Shown: piece by piece, positions 1 to 7,686 of the stretch
Layout of the letters: each line of letters starts with the position of its first letter
Position numbering within the stretch: position 1 is the first letter of the stretch
Source of the DNA: Anaerolineae bacterium
GTDB lineage: Bacteria > Chloroflexota > Anaerolineae > Anaerolineales > Villigracilaceae
Direction: 5' to 3'
Assembly: GCA_018645405.1 (NCBI GenBank)
Contig: JABGOQ010000166.1
Location: 1 to 64,000 of the forward strand
Length of the DNA: 64,000 nt
Position numbers and translations under genes: made by a program
The notes under the pieces: model-generated
The model's database searches: none
What the model was told of the DNA's origin: nothing
Seen by the model: only the letters and a program-made list of their open reading frames with translations

Positions 1-50
1 GCAAACGACTCATAATCGTTGGGTCGCTGGTTCGAATCCAGCCGGGCCCA
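1..50 (+). tRNA. tRNA-Met (CAT), 3' part only
   Basis: The window opens inside a tRNA. Visible are an anticodon stem AACGA/TCGTT (4-8/16-20) around a loop with anticodon CAT at 11-13, a T arm GCTGG-TTCGAAT-CCAGC (26-42), and the 3' acceptor strand CGGGCCC plus discriminator A at 50. CCA is not encoded. The 5' half lies outside the window, so initiator, elongator or lysidine-type Ile cannot be told apart. Confidence 0.9.
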
Positions 51-100
51 CTTTTCATTTTATTCTCTATCGGGTACTCATTTCTCACTGGGAGGGGTTG

Positions 101-1993
101 ATGCAGGCAAATATCTCTGCTCGAGGCTATACCAATGTTGTTTTAGTACTAAATATGAAGCGTTTTATTCATCCTGAAGATCAGGAACGCTTTGAAACAG
201 TACGAGGCACCCCAGAATTTGCAAATATCTTGCGCAAGAATTGGCCCATTCAAGCCAATGCGCAGGATATTTTTGTTTTACAGCAAAAATATAAAAAACG
301 TCTCGCGAATGGAGAATTATCGCTTGAAGACAGAATGTCAACGGAAGAAATCGGTTTTGCCACAGGTATTTTCCGTAATCTAATGTTGGAAGAATATGCT
401 TTTCCCGTTTATGTGTTGGATAAGGAAAAGATTCGTTTCACAAAATCTCTAGAGAGCAATTTTCAATTTAAAACGCTTTTTAAACGTGCCTGGAATCGTT
501 GGGATATTTGTGTTCATCCGACTTATACAGGCTTCTTTGTTATTCGTCTTACTCAAAAATACAAGCACCGCCCTCGGTCTGTGCTAACTTGGGCACGGGA
601 AGTATTAAGGCTTCAAGAGTCGCTGGATGTACTCAGCGCACAACGTTGGTTGGAACATAATAAAGAGCGATACTTGAATGAGCCAGAAACTTTAAAGAAA
701 AAAGAACGTTCTGTGAAGGCTCTGCTGGAATGGATGGGGGCAGACGAAGAAGAAAACAAAACCGTATTATATGCACCTGTTCAATGGAAAATGGCGATGG
801 AAATCGCAGGTTTTTTTGTGAACGAAATTGGACAATACACATCTTTATTCGATATCGATGAAAAACCAATTCGTTTTCAGAGACCACAGACCAGCATTTC
901 TCTCCCATTGCATGATGCCTACGTTATACACCATATCGATGAAATGTTTTCTGACCCAAGAAATGTGAAAAAAGCCAAAAAATCAAAAGCACAGGGGAAT
1001 GCCCAAATCAAAGTAAGCGTGCATAATATACGCCAATCACCTCGCTTGAGACAAAGACTTGTGAACTTGATGGAAGGCACAGTTTTGCGTAAACCTGGTG
1101 GAAATGGCAAGTGCGAAGATGATGATTGCTATTTTCCTGACCCTAGTTGGACTACAACAGATTCTGTTAGTGAGATCAATCGTTCATCTTGGAATGATGA
1201 GCTATGTTTACTTTCCAGCCGTACTGCAATTCTTTTTCCATCCATGAAGTGGAGAGATTTTGAGATGGCGGTTTCTACAATGCCTGGTGCAACGCTGAAG
1301 GTAAAATATGCACGTTATTGGGGGGCAATTGAGCGAATGATTGAATTTGTTTTGGAGATACGGGTTTTAGCTCAACTGGTAGATAGCGCATCCTTTGACC
1401 TTTTAGGAGAAGTGGCCGAAAAAGTCCATAAAGTACGTGAACAGTTGATTGAAGGCGATATTATTTTGGATAAATCTTTTATCCAATTGGTGAGCAAGGC
1501 TGCCCATCTAAGACGTTTGGCGGCTCTGGCGCAGAGTATGACAAACCCACATTTATGGAGTCGCGCAGAATATGCCATTCGCAAGTCAGAATACCTTTTT
1601 GAAGAATTGGGTGTCCCAACTACACTAATGCATGTCGAGCGGAATATTGACAGTATTAACAGTGTTGTTGATCATGTTGATGAGTTATATATCGCAGACT
1701 TGTCAGAAAAGAGCAATGATCAGGCAACTTTGTTTTCGATTGGTTTGGCTGCAGGTTCATTAATCCTAACCTTTTTGGTTTTTCCCTCCTTTTTGGCTGA
1801 TACGGTATCTATATATATACGTGATACTGGTGAAACTCTCCATTGGACAGGATGGTTAATTGCTATTGCCGGTGGGGTGCTAGCGTTAAGTCTAATCTAT
1901 TTTGCAATGCGATTGTTAAAGGTGGCTTTTGTACAACGCAAGAAAGTTAATAAACTGCTAGATAAGTTTATGAATGATAGTGAAATGGAGTAA
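101..1993 (+). CDS. large hypothetical protein with two C-terminal membrane segments
   Basis: No family recognised. The start is ATG at 101, five bases after GGAGG (91-95); the TTG at 98 is too close to that site. The 630-residue product is charged and largely helical. Near the C-terminus there is a helical stretch (around 510-560) followed by two hydrophobic segments, one near LFSIGLAAGSLILTFLVF and one near GWLIAIAGGVLALSLIYFAM, joined by a short acidic loop, then a basic tail. This resembles CorA topology (long soluble domain, two terminal helices), but no GMN motif is present. An N-terminal soluble domain anchored in the inner membrane is inferred. It lies just downstream of a tRNA and no partner gene is on its strand nearby. 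Confidence 0.75.
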   Translation: MQANISARGYTNVVLVLNMKRFIHPEDQERFETVRGTPEFANILRKNWPIQANAQDIFVLQQKYKKRLANGELSLEDRMSTEEIGFATGIFRNLMLEEYAFPVYVLDKEKIRFTKSLESNFQFKTLFKRAWNRWDICVHPTYTGFFVIRLTQKYKHRPRSVLTWAREVLRLQESLDVLSAQRWLEHNKERYLNEPETLKKKERSVKALLEWMGADEEENKTVLYAPVQWKMAMEIAGFFVNEIGQYTSLFDIDEKPIRFQRPQTSISLPLHDAYVIHHIDEMFSDPRNVKKAKKSKAQGNAQIKVSVHNIRQSPRLRQRLVNLMEGTVLRKPGGNGKCEDDDCYFPDPSWTTTDSVSEINRSSWNDELCLLSSRTAILFPSMKWRDFEMAVSTMPGATLKVKYARYWGAIERMIEFVLEIRVLAQLVDSASFDLLGEVAEKVHKVREQLIEGDIILDKSFIQLVSKAAHLRRLAALAQSMTNPHLWSRAEYAIRKSEYLFEELGVPTTLMHVERNIDSINSVVDHVDELYIADLSEKSNDQATLFSIGLAAGSLILTFLVFPSFLADTVSIYIRDTGETLHWTGWLIAIAGGVLALSLIYFAMRLLKVAFVQRKKVNKLLDKFMNDSEME

Positions 1994-2004
1994 GAAGCCT
2001 TTTC

Positions 2005-2322
2005 TTAGAAAAAATACTGCAACACCAACAAGACTCCCATCCCGGCAACGATTGTCCAGACGATATTTTTTGTTTTCCATGCAACGAGCATTGCAACGAT
2101 TCCAGTTAGCAGGCGCAGATTTGTAGGTGAGATATTTAATATGCCACCAGGCATAACCAATTCAGGGACGATGATTGCCGATAATACCGCGATGGGAACA
2201 AAGCGTAGCGAACGCTGAATAATAGGTGGTGCTTGCCAACGGTCGAGAATCACGATAAAAGAGAGACGAATTCCGAAGGTCAGAATTCCGAGAATAAACA
2301 TCGTTAGCCATATAGCGTTCAT
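2005..2322 (-). CDS. azlD: AzlD-type branched-chain amino acid exporter subunit
   Basis: A 105-residue hydrophobic protein with about four membrane segments, of the size and pattern of AzlD (YgaH-like), the small partner of AzlC in branched-chain amino acid export. ATG at 2322 is chosen because its ATGA overlaps the azlC stop (2319-2322), a typical sign of translational coupling; a GTG at 2337 would lengthen it by five residues. AzlD proteins act with AzlC in the cytoplasmic membrane. The substrate range here is inferred from the family only. Confidence 0.85.
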   Translation of the reverse strand: MNAIWLTMFILGILTFGIRLSFIVILDRWQAPPIIQRSLRFVPIAVLSAIIVPELVMPGGILNISPTNLRLLTGIVAMLVAWKTKNIVWTIVAGMGVLLVLQYFF

Positions 2323-2999
2323 TTTTTCTCGCTCCACAAGCCGACGACAATCCCTATTATCGCTGCAACGATTAGATTTAGTTTATAGGGCAAGCCTGCT
2401 GTAAGGACGGCGACTGCTCCCGCAGAAATTGCTGCCAATAGACTAGGATGGTCTTTCAGTGAGGGGATAAGCAATGCGATAAATGTTAATGCAAGGGTGA
2501 AATCCAAAGACCAACTTGGCGGAACTTGCGTCCCCAAAAAAACGCCGACAGCTGTACTGATTTGCCATGACGTCCATAAAGCCAAACCTGCCCCAAGAAA
2601 ATACCAATGTTTGTATCTGCTCTTATCTTTGCGATAATAATGAGTGATGGCAACTGCGTAGGCTTCGTCGGTCAGTAGATAAGAGAGTATCGTTTTCCAG
2701 AGAGGATTTAGTTTTTGCACATGCGGTGCCACTGATGCGCTATACAAAGCATGGCGTAGATTGACCACAAAGCCAGTTATGATCATTACCAGTGCTGGTG
2801 TTCCGACAGCAGCAAGTTGTACTAGCATGAACTGGGCTGAGCCGGCAAAAACGATGACAGACATCGCTTGTGCCTCCGCCTTAGAGAGTCCTGCACTCAG
2901 TGCGAGGATGCCATATATCATCCCAAAGGGAATTACGCCAACCAGAATGGGGAGCTCGTCTTTAATACCGTGAAAGAATTCAATTTTTGCAGTTTGCAT
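2319..2999 (-). CDS. azlC: AzlC-type branched-chain amino acid exporter, large subunit
   Basis: About 226 residues with seven to eight hydrophobic segments. The N-terminal segment GVIPFGMIYGILALSAG and the later FAGSAQFMLVQLAAVGTPAL and RHALYSASVAPHV stretches match the AzlC/YgaZ family. AzlC and AzlD together export branched-chain amino acids. The start is uncertain: ATG at 2999 fits the family N-terminus, while ATG at 3029 gives ten extra residues and has GAGG directly against it. It is the first gene of the azlCD pair and is divergent from the yccF-like gene. Confidence 0.85.
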   Translation of the reverse strand: MQTAKIEFFHGIKDELPILVGVIPFGMIYGILALSAGLSKAEAQAMSVIVFAGSAQFMLVQLAAVGTPALVMIITGFVVNLRHALYSASVAPHVQKLNPLWKTILSYLLTDEAYAVAITHYYRKDKSRYKHWYFLGAGLALWTSWQISTAVGVFLGTQVPPSWSLDFTLALTFIALLIPSLKDHPSLLAAISAGAVAVLTAGLPYKLNLIVAAIIGIVVGLWSEKK

Positions 3000-3119
3000 A
3001 GGTTTATCCAGAATTCGGCAATTATACATCCTCTACTAATCTCTTACAAAAAGGAAGTTTCTCGTATACAATTCATGTATATTGATCTTTGGTACAAAAT
3101 CTTATAAAGGAGATATGCG

Positions 3120-3488
3120 ATGAACTTTCTTGGTAATCTAATTTGGCTAATTTTTGGCGGTTTTATCTCAGGTATGGGATATATCCTCGGCGGTTTGTTG
3201 ACCTTGCTCACAATTATTGGAATCCCATTTGGGACGCAAGCAATGAAGTTGGGTGCCGCAACAATGACGCCTTTTGGGCGTGAGATCGTTGAATCTGATG
3301 ATGCAGACAATCCGCTTAATATGCTCTTCAATATTATCTGGGCGATTCTTTTTGGTTGGGAAATTGCCGTTTCGCATCTGGCGCATGGAGTAATTCTAGC
3401 AATTACTATTGTAGGTCTACCTTTTGCGAAACAGCATTTCAAGCTGATCCCTTTGGCTTTATTCCCCTTTGGGAAAGAATTGCGGTAG
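3120..3488 (+). CDS. yccF: YccF family membrane protein
   Basis: A 122-residue protein with two copies of the YccF domain (DUF307). The first half contains IIGIPFGTQAMKLGAATMTPFG and the second IVGLPFAKQHFKLIPLALFPFG, each after a hydrophobic hairpin. This tandem arrangement is diagnostic of YccF proteins, inner-membrane proteins of unknown biochemical role. A strong ribosome site AAAGGAG (3107-3112) precedes ATG 3120. The gene is followed directly by a copy of a dispersed palindromic repeat. Confidence 0.9.
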   Translation: MNFLGNLIWLIFGGFISGMGYILGGLLTLLTIIGIPFGTQAMKLGAATMTPFGREIVESDDADNPLNMLFNIIWAILFGWEIAVSHLAHGVILAITIVGLPFAKQHFKLIPLALFPFGKELR

Positions 3489-3545
3489 CTCCCTCTGTCC
3501 TACGGACATCTCCCCCAAATTCTAAGTACGGAATTTAGGAGAGAA
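3489..3545. repeat. dispersed palindromic repeat, copy 1
   Basis: It begins right after the yccF stop. It contains CTCCCTCTGTCC-TAC-GGAC and then CTCCCCCAAATTC followed by a partial inverse GAATTTAGGAG. The same element occurs in opposite orientation at 15721-15774. It can fold into adjacent hairpins and may also stop transcription. Confidence 0.8.
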
Positions 3546-3568
3546 ATCAAGAATAATAAGGAAACTAT

Positions 3569-4270
3569 ATGAATAACTGGATTGCGCTCACTATTACCTT
3601 TGCCGCCGCGCTTGGATTTTTACGCATAATGGATTTTTTCGCGCATCGTGGATGGATTGAATCACGTTTGAGTCGAAAGATTATCCATATTGGTACAGGT
3701 CCCATTTTTGTCTTGTGTTGGCTGCTCTTTGACGATGCGTCTGCTGCGCGTTGGATGGCTACTCTTGTTCCCTTTGCGATTACTGTACAATTTGCGTTGA
3801 TTGGACTTGGTGTTCTCAAAGATGAAGCCTCTGTAAAAGCCATGTCTCGTACGGGTGACCCGAAAGAAATCTTACGGGGTCCGCTTTTTTACGGAATCGT
3901 CTTTGTGCTGATGACAATCATTTTTTGGAAAGATTCCCCGATTGGCATCATCGCATTAATGCTGATGTGCGGCGGTGATGGGATTGCAGATGTGGTTGGA
4001 CGGCGTGTCAAATCAGCAAAGTTGCCATGGAGCAAAGAGAAATCAGTTGCTGGGTCTTTGGCGGTATTTGTGGGGGGATGGGTACTCGCTCTTTTGGTGG
4101 TAGCAATTTATGGGTATGCGGGCGTTTCCGGTTTTACATCCGCCAATTTTGTCTTGCCTATTGTAATCATTGCTTTTGGCGGGATGTTGGTCGAATCCCT
4201 CCCTTTTAAGGATATTGACAATCTTACAATTACGATAGCTGCCGTGTTTTTAGGGCGTTTTTTCTTTTGA
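3569..4270 (+). CDS. dolichol/phytol kinase-like membrane protein
   Basis: A 233-residue protein with about six to seven membrane helices. The N-terminal SRKIIHIGTGPIFVL and the central CGGDGIADVVGRR followed by LPWSKEKSVAGSLA are the conserved cytosolic motifs of the polyprenol kinase group (phytol kinase VTE5, dolichol kinase SEC59), which is related to CDP-diacylglycerol synthases. The expected reaction is CTP-dependent phosphorylation of an isoprenoid or lipid alcohol in the membrane. The two following genes also look lipid-related, so a lipid-alcohol substrate is a reasonable guess, but it is not shown. ATG 3569 follows AAGGAAAC. Confidence 0.8.
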   Translation: MNNWIALTITFAAALGFLRIMDFFAHRGWIESRLSRKIIHIGTGPIFVLCWLLFDDASAARWMATLVPFAITVQFALIGLGVLKDEASVKAMSRTGDPKEILRGPLFYGIVFVLMTIIFWKDSPIGIIALMLMCGGDGIADVVGRRVKSAKLPWSKEKSVAGSLAVFVGGWVLALLVVAIYGYAGVSGFTSANFVLPIVIIAFGGMLVESLPFKDIDNLTITIAAVFLGRFFF

Positions 4271-4365
4271 GTTTGGCATTTATGAGGAGAAGTAATGGTA
4301 AGATACTCTATTGTAAAGAGCTTTTCTTTTTAGCTGAAAAATTAGATTAAGGTTTTCAATTTTCT

Positions 4366-5634
4366 ATGCGAAGAGTTATTTTGCCAGCCCCTAAACCCAT
4401 TCATCCCTTTGGAGAGCCTGCGCGGGATTTGCGCGTCCATAATAAGCCTTTGTGGACTCTACAGCGAGATGTTCTTGATAAATATACAACCAGCACCAGC
4501 GAGTTGCCTTCTGGCGCACATATGCCACAAACGCGTGAGGAGATGATTGCTTATCGGAACAATCTCTTTTTCGATCAGGGTTATATTGATGCCTTTATTA
4601 CAGCGGCAAGAAAGCATGGACGTGCGTGTCGGGCAGCTTTTAGTGCCGAAGCCCCTGCTTTTAAAGAACATGCCTTGCCTCTCTCAACTTCTTATACGCC
4701 AGCCGGAAACTTATATCTCGCAGACCTTTGGTATTATCCACGCGGACCTGTTGCAGATGCGCGCCCACTGATTATTGATATGAAACCTAAAGAGGTTGGC
4801 TATTATAGTGTTCCGACTTATATGGCAAGTGATGAAGGGGATTTGGTCTTTCAAGTTCCTGAGCGTTCTTTGTTGGCGATTGATTCGTGGGTGCATATTT
4901 TTATTGCGGATGTAGTTTTTGGCGTTTTTTCGAGCGGGGTGAAAGTTGAGAAAAAACTCAAAGAAGATTTGAAATTTAAGGTTAAAGTTTTAGGCAAAGC
5001 TCTTTTTGAAGGACGGCAAGTTTTGGAATGTTCTGAATTAGTTCAGATCGGAGAAAATTGTGTGATCGATCCTCAAGCCGTTATTCATGGCCCAACAATT
5101 ATTGGGAATAATGTTACGATTGGCGCAGGTGCGGTCGTAGAAAATTGTATTATCGGTAATAATGTTAATATCTCACAAGATGTTCAGTTAATGCTTTCTG
5201 TTGTAGGCGATGGCACTTTTTTGCCTTTTAAAGCGGCTTTATTCATGACAACTATTATGGATAATAGCATGGTTGCGCAAAACACCTGTTTACAGATGTG
5301 TGTGATCGGAAAAAATACCTTTATCGGTGCTGGCTCAACTTTTACCGACTATAATTTGATTCCTGCCCCAATTCGAGCGATGGATGGAAATAACGAACTA
5401 AAAGATGCAAATCGCCCTGTGATAGGGGGGTGTGTGGGGCATAATTGTCGCATTGGTTCTGGGATGATTATCTATCCAGCCCGAACAATAGAATCGGATG
5501 TTATTTTAGCCGCCACAAAAAATCGCCGTGTGATTGATCGGAATATATCTTTTGAAGATAGCGATCATCATGGCTTGCGTTTAGGGAAAAAACACGTTAC
5601 AAAATACCATCAAGAAGAAGAGGAATCCTGGTAA
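4366..5634 (+). CDS. hexapeptide-repeat (left-handed beta-helix) transferase-like protein
   Basis: 422 residues. The N-terminal 220 residues are not recognised. From about residue 225 to 390 there are hexapeptide repeats ([IV]-G-x-x-x-x), for example GPTIIGNNVTIGAGAVVENCIIG and later VIGKNTFIGAGSTF and CRIGSGMIIYPARTI, forming a left-handed beta-helix as in GlmU-type acyl/nucleotidyl transferases. Such proteins act as trimers on acyl-CoA, acyl-ACP or nucleotide sugars. The next gene, an acyl-ACP-reductase-like enzyme, starts 3 bases after this stop, so they are probably one operon. Function otherwise unknown. Confidence 0.75.
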   Translation: MRRVILPAPKPIHPFGEPARDLRVHNKPLWTLQRDVLDKYTTSTSELPSGAHMPQTREEMIAYRNNLFFDQGYIDAFITAARKHGRACRAAFSAEAPAFKEHALPLSTSYTPAGNLYLADLWYYPRGPVADARPLIIDMKPKEVGYYSVPTYMASDEGDLVFQVPERSLLAIDSWVHIFIADVVFGVFSSGVKVEKKLKEDLKFKVKVLGKALFEGRQVLECSELVQIGENCVIDPQAVIHGPTIIGNNVTIGAGAVVENCIIGNNVNISQDVQLMLSVVGDGTFLPFKAALFMTTIMDNSMVAQNTCLQMCVIGKNTFIGAGSTFTDYNLIPAPIRAMDGNNELKDANRPVIGGCVGHNCRIGSGMIIYPARTIESDVILAATKNRRVIDRNISFEDSDHHGLRLGKKHVTKYHQEEEESW

Positions 5635-5637
5635 TAC

Positions 5638-6729
5638 ATGGACAGTTTCGCATTCATCATTCATCCCATTGACCCCAAACGCGATGTCAGCCGAAAATAC
5701 CCCTTCTTGGGGCGTATCCTTAGCGCAGAGCAAATTGATTTTTTTTCAACATTTTTCCCACCAGTTTATCTCTCAGAGATTGAAGGCATTCGCTCAGAAG
5801 CAACAGGCAAAGAAATAAAAGGCTGGTTTATTGCCTGCCCTTATACGCCTCGTCGCATGTTGAGTTTGCCAGAGAAGACAGTCTATCGTAAAATTATACA
5901 GACGGGCCGCATGGCTGAAAAGCTCGGCGCAAAAATGCTTGGGCTGGGCGCCTTCACCTCGGTTGTTGGCGATGCCGGTATTACTATCGCCAAAGGGTTA
6001 GACGTTCCCGTCACAACGGGAGATGCCTATACAATCTCCATCGCAGTCGAAGCTCTCCGTGAAGCGGCAAAACTGATGAATATAGACCTTGCCCAATCAA
6101 CGGCAGCAGTTGTAGGCGCGGGCGGTACGATCGGCCGAGTTTGTGCAGAACTTTTAGCAGAAGATGTCTCAAAGCTTTGTTTGCTCGGAAGGCATATCGA
6201 ACCTTTAGAAAAACTAAAAGCTAAATTGGATGTCTCATCTCAAGCAGATTTGCAGTCTAGTACAGACCTCTCCCTTTTAGCAGATGCCGATCTAATTTTA
6301 ACGGTAACGAGCGCGGTCAATGAAGATGTGATTCGCCCCGAACATCTTCGGGCTGGAAGCGTGGTTTGCGACGTTGCCAGACCTCGTGATGTTTCTGCAA
6401 TGGTAGCAGCGGCAAGAGATGATATATTAGTGATAGACGGCGGGATGGTTGACATCCCCGGTCTGGTTGATTTTCATTTTGACTTTGGCTTTCCCGAAGG
6501 CAAGGCTTATGCTTGTATGGCAGAAACAATGGCTTTGGCTTTAGAAGGTCGTTTTGAAGATTACACTTTAGGTAAAGAAATTACGCGCACGCGCGTAGAT
6601 GAAATCACAGAAATTGCAAAGAAGCACGGTTTTTGTTTGAGCGGTTTTCGCTCTTTTGAAAAAGAAATAACGTCAGCGCAAATTGAAGCTGTGCGTCGGA
6701 GTGCTGTGAAGAGAAATGCAAAAACCTGA
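5638..6729 (+). CDS. acyl-ACP reductase-like enzyme (AAR family)
   Basis: 363 residues, against about 340 in cyanobacterial AAR. A GLGAFTSVVGDAGI segment, TTGDAYTISIAVEALREA, and then a Rossmann glycine motif VVGAGGTIGRVCAELL (about 158-173) follow the AAR order. The C-terminal YACMAET contains Cys293 at the place of the catalytic Cys of AAR (FACFAES in cyanobacteria, Cys294 by family knowledge). AAR reduces long-chain acyl-ACP with NADPH to fatty aldehyde via an acyl-enzyme thioester. No aldehyde-deformylating oxygenase is nearby, so alkane synthesis is not indicated; fatty aldehyde or alcohol production for lipids is inferred. Shikimate-dehydrogenase-like folds are the alternative. Confidence 0.75.
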   Translation: MDSFAFIIHPIDPKRDVSRKYPFLGRILSAEQIDFFSTFFPPVYLSEIEGIRSEATGKEIKGWFIACPYTPRRMLSLPEKTVYRKIIQTGRMAEKLGAKMLGLGAFTSVVGDAGITIAKGLDVPVTTGDAYTISIAVEALREAAKLMNIDLAQSTAAVVGAGGTIGRVCAELLAEDVSKLCLLGRHIEPLEKLKAKLDVSSQADLQSSTDLSLLADADLILTVTSAVNEDVIRPEHLRAGSVVCDVARPRDVSAMVAAARDDILVIDGGMVDIPGLVDFHFDFGFPEGKAYACMAETMALALEGRFEDYTLGKEITRTRVDEITEIAKKHGFCLSGFRSFEKEITSAQIEAVRRSAVKRNAKT

Positions 6730-6771
6730 TAGGTTTTTGCAACATTATTCCAATCTTTTTGGAGGTTCCAA

Positions 6772-7671
6772 ATGGGAAAAGCCCGCCTTTTGGTTGTAGA
6801 AGACGATCCTGATATCTCTAATATGCTGAAAATTTATTTCAGTGGCTTAGATTATGATGTCGATGTTGCCCTTCGGGGGAACGACGCGTTGGAAAAAACC
6901 CGGCAAGTTCTACCTCACCTTATTATCTTGGACATTATGCTTCCAGATATTGATGGTTATGAAGTTTGTCGTAATTTACGTACAAGTACGCGTACAAGCC
7001 ATATCCCTGTTATCTTTCTCACTCAGAAAGATGAACGCAGCGACAAGTTGCAAGGGTTAGAGCTAGGTGCAGATGATTACATCACTAAACCCTTCGATAT
7101 AGAAGAGCTTAAGTTGCGCGTTAATGGTGCAATTCGTCGTTCAGAGCGTGAGAGTCTTACTGATCCCCGCTCAGGTTTGCCAGCTGGACGTTTGATCGAG
7201 GAACAACTTCGCCGCATTATCCGCGAGGAAAATTGGGCGTTGATTGATTTGCGCATTAACTACTTCTCAGCGTTCAATGATGTCTATGGCTTTGTAGCAG
7301 GGGATGATGTTTTACGTTTCTCCGCAATGCTACTGGGTGAAATTGTAGATGAGCTTGGCACACCAAATGATTTTATTGGCCATGCGGGCGGGGATAATTT
7401 CATCATCATTTCTACAGATGAAGCTACGCCAAAAGTTATAGAGACGCTCAAAGAACGTTTTGATACAGAAGTACAAACACACTATAATTTTATGGATCGA
7501 GAGCAGGGATTTGTGCAGATCACAAATGCTGAGGGAGGAGTAGATAAATCGCCTCTAATGATAATGAAAGCTGGTACGGTTTCTCCCAAGGAACATCGTT
7601 TTTCAGATATTCGGGAAATTACTGAAATGGCGGCAGAAGCCCGTCGTAAAGATACAGTTGTTGAGGCATAA
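6772..7671 (+). CDS. response regulator with degenerate GGDEF domain
   Basis: 299 residues. Residues 4-120 form a receiver with the acidic pair EDD, the phospho-acceptor Asp in LIILDIMLPDIDGYEV and the Lys in DYITKPF. Residues about 130-290 resemble a diguanylate cyclase domain (DPRSGLPAGRLIEEQL opening), but the signature is GGDNF at 206-210 with Asn209 in place of the metal-binding Glu, so cyclase activity is probably lost. It starts 15 bases before the giant kinase gene ends its leader region and is likely its partner. ATG 6772 follows TTGGAGG. Confidence 0.85.
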   Translation: MGKARLLVVEDDPDISNMLKIYFSGLDYDVDVALRGNDALEKTRQVLPHLIILDIMLPDIDGYEVCRNLRTSTRTSHIPVIFLTQKDERSDKLQGLELGADDYITKPFDIEELKLRVNGAIRRSERESLTDPRSGLPAGRLIEEQLRRIIREENWALIDLRINYFSAFNDVYGFVAGDDVLRFSAMLLGEIVDELGTPNDFIGHAGGDNFIIISTDEATPKVIETLKERFDTEVQTHYNFMDREQGFVQITNAEGGVDKSPLMIMKAGTVSPKEHRFSDIREITEMAAEARRKDTVVEA

Positions 7672-7686
7672 AGGTTTTAATCCATT

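Noticed and set aside
4600-6729. Alkane biosynthesis (AAR-ADO) operon
   Set aside because: Only the AAR-like gene is present; no ferritin-like aldehyde-deformylating oxygenase gene lies in the window.
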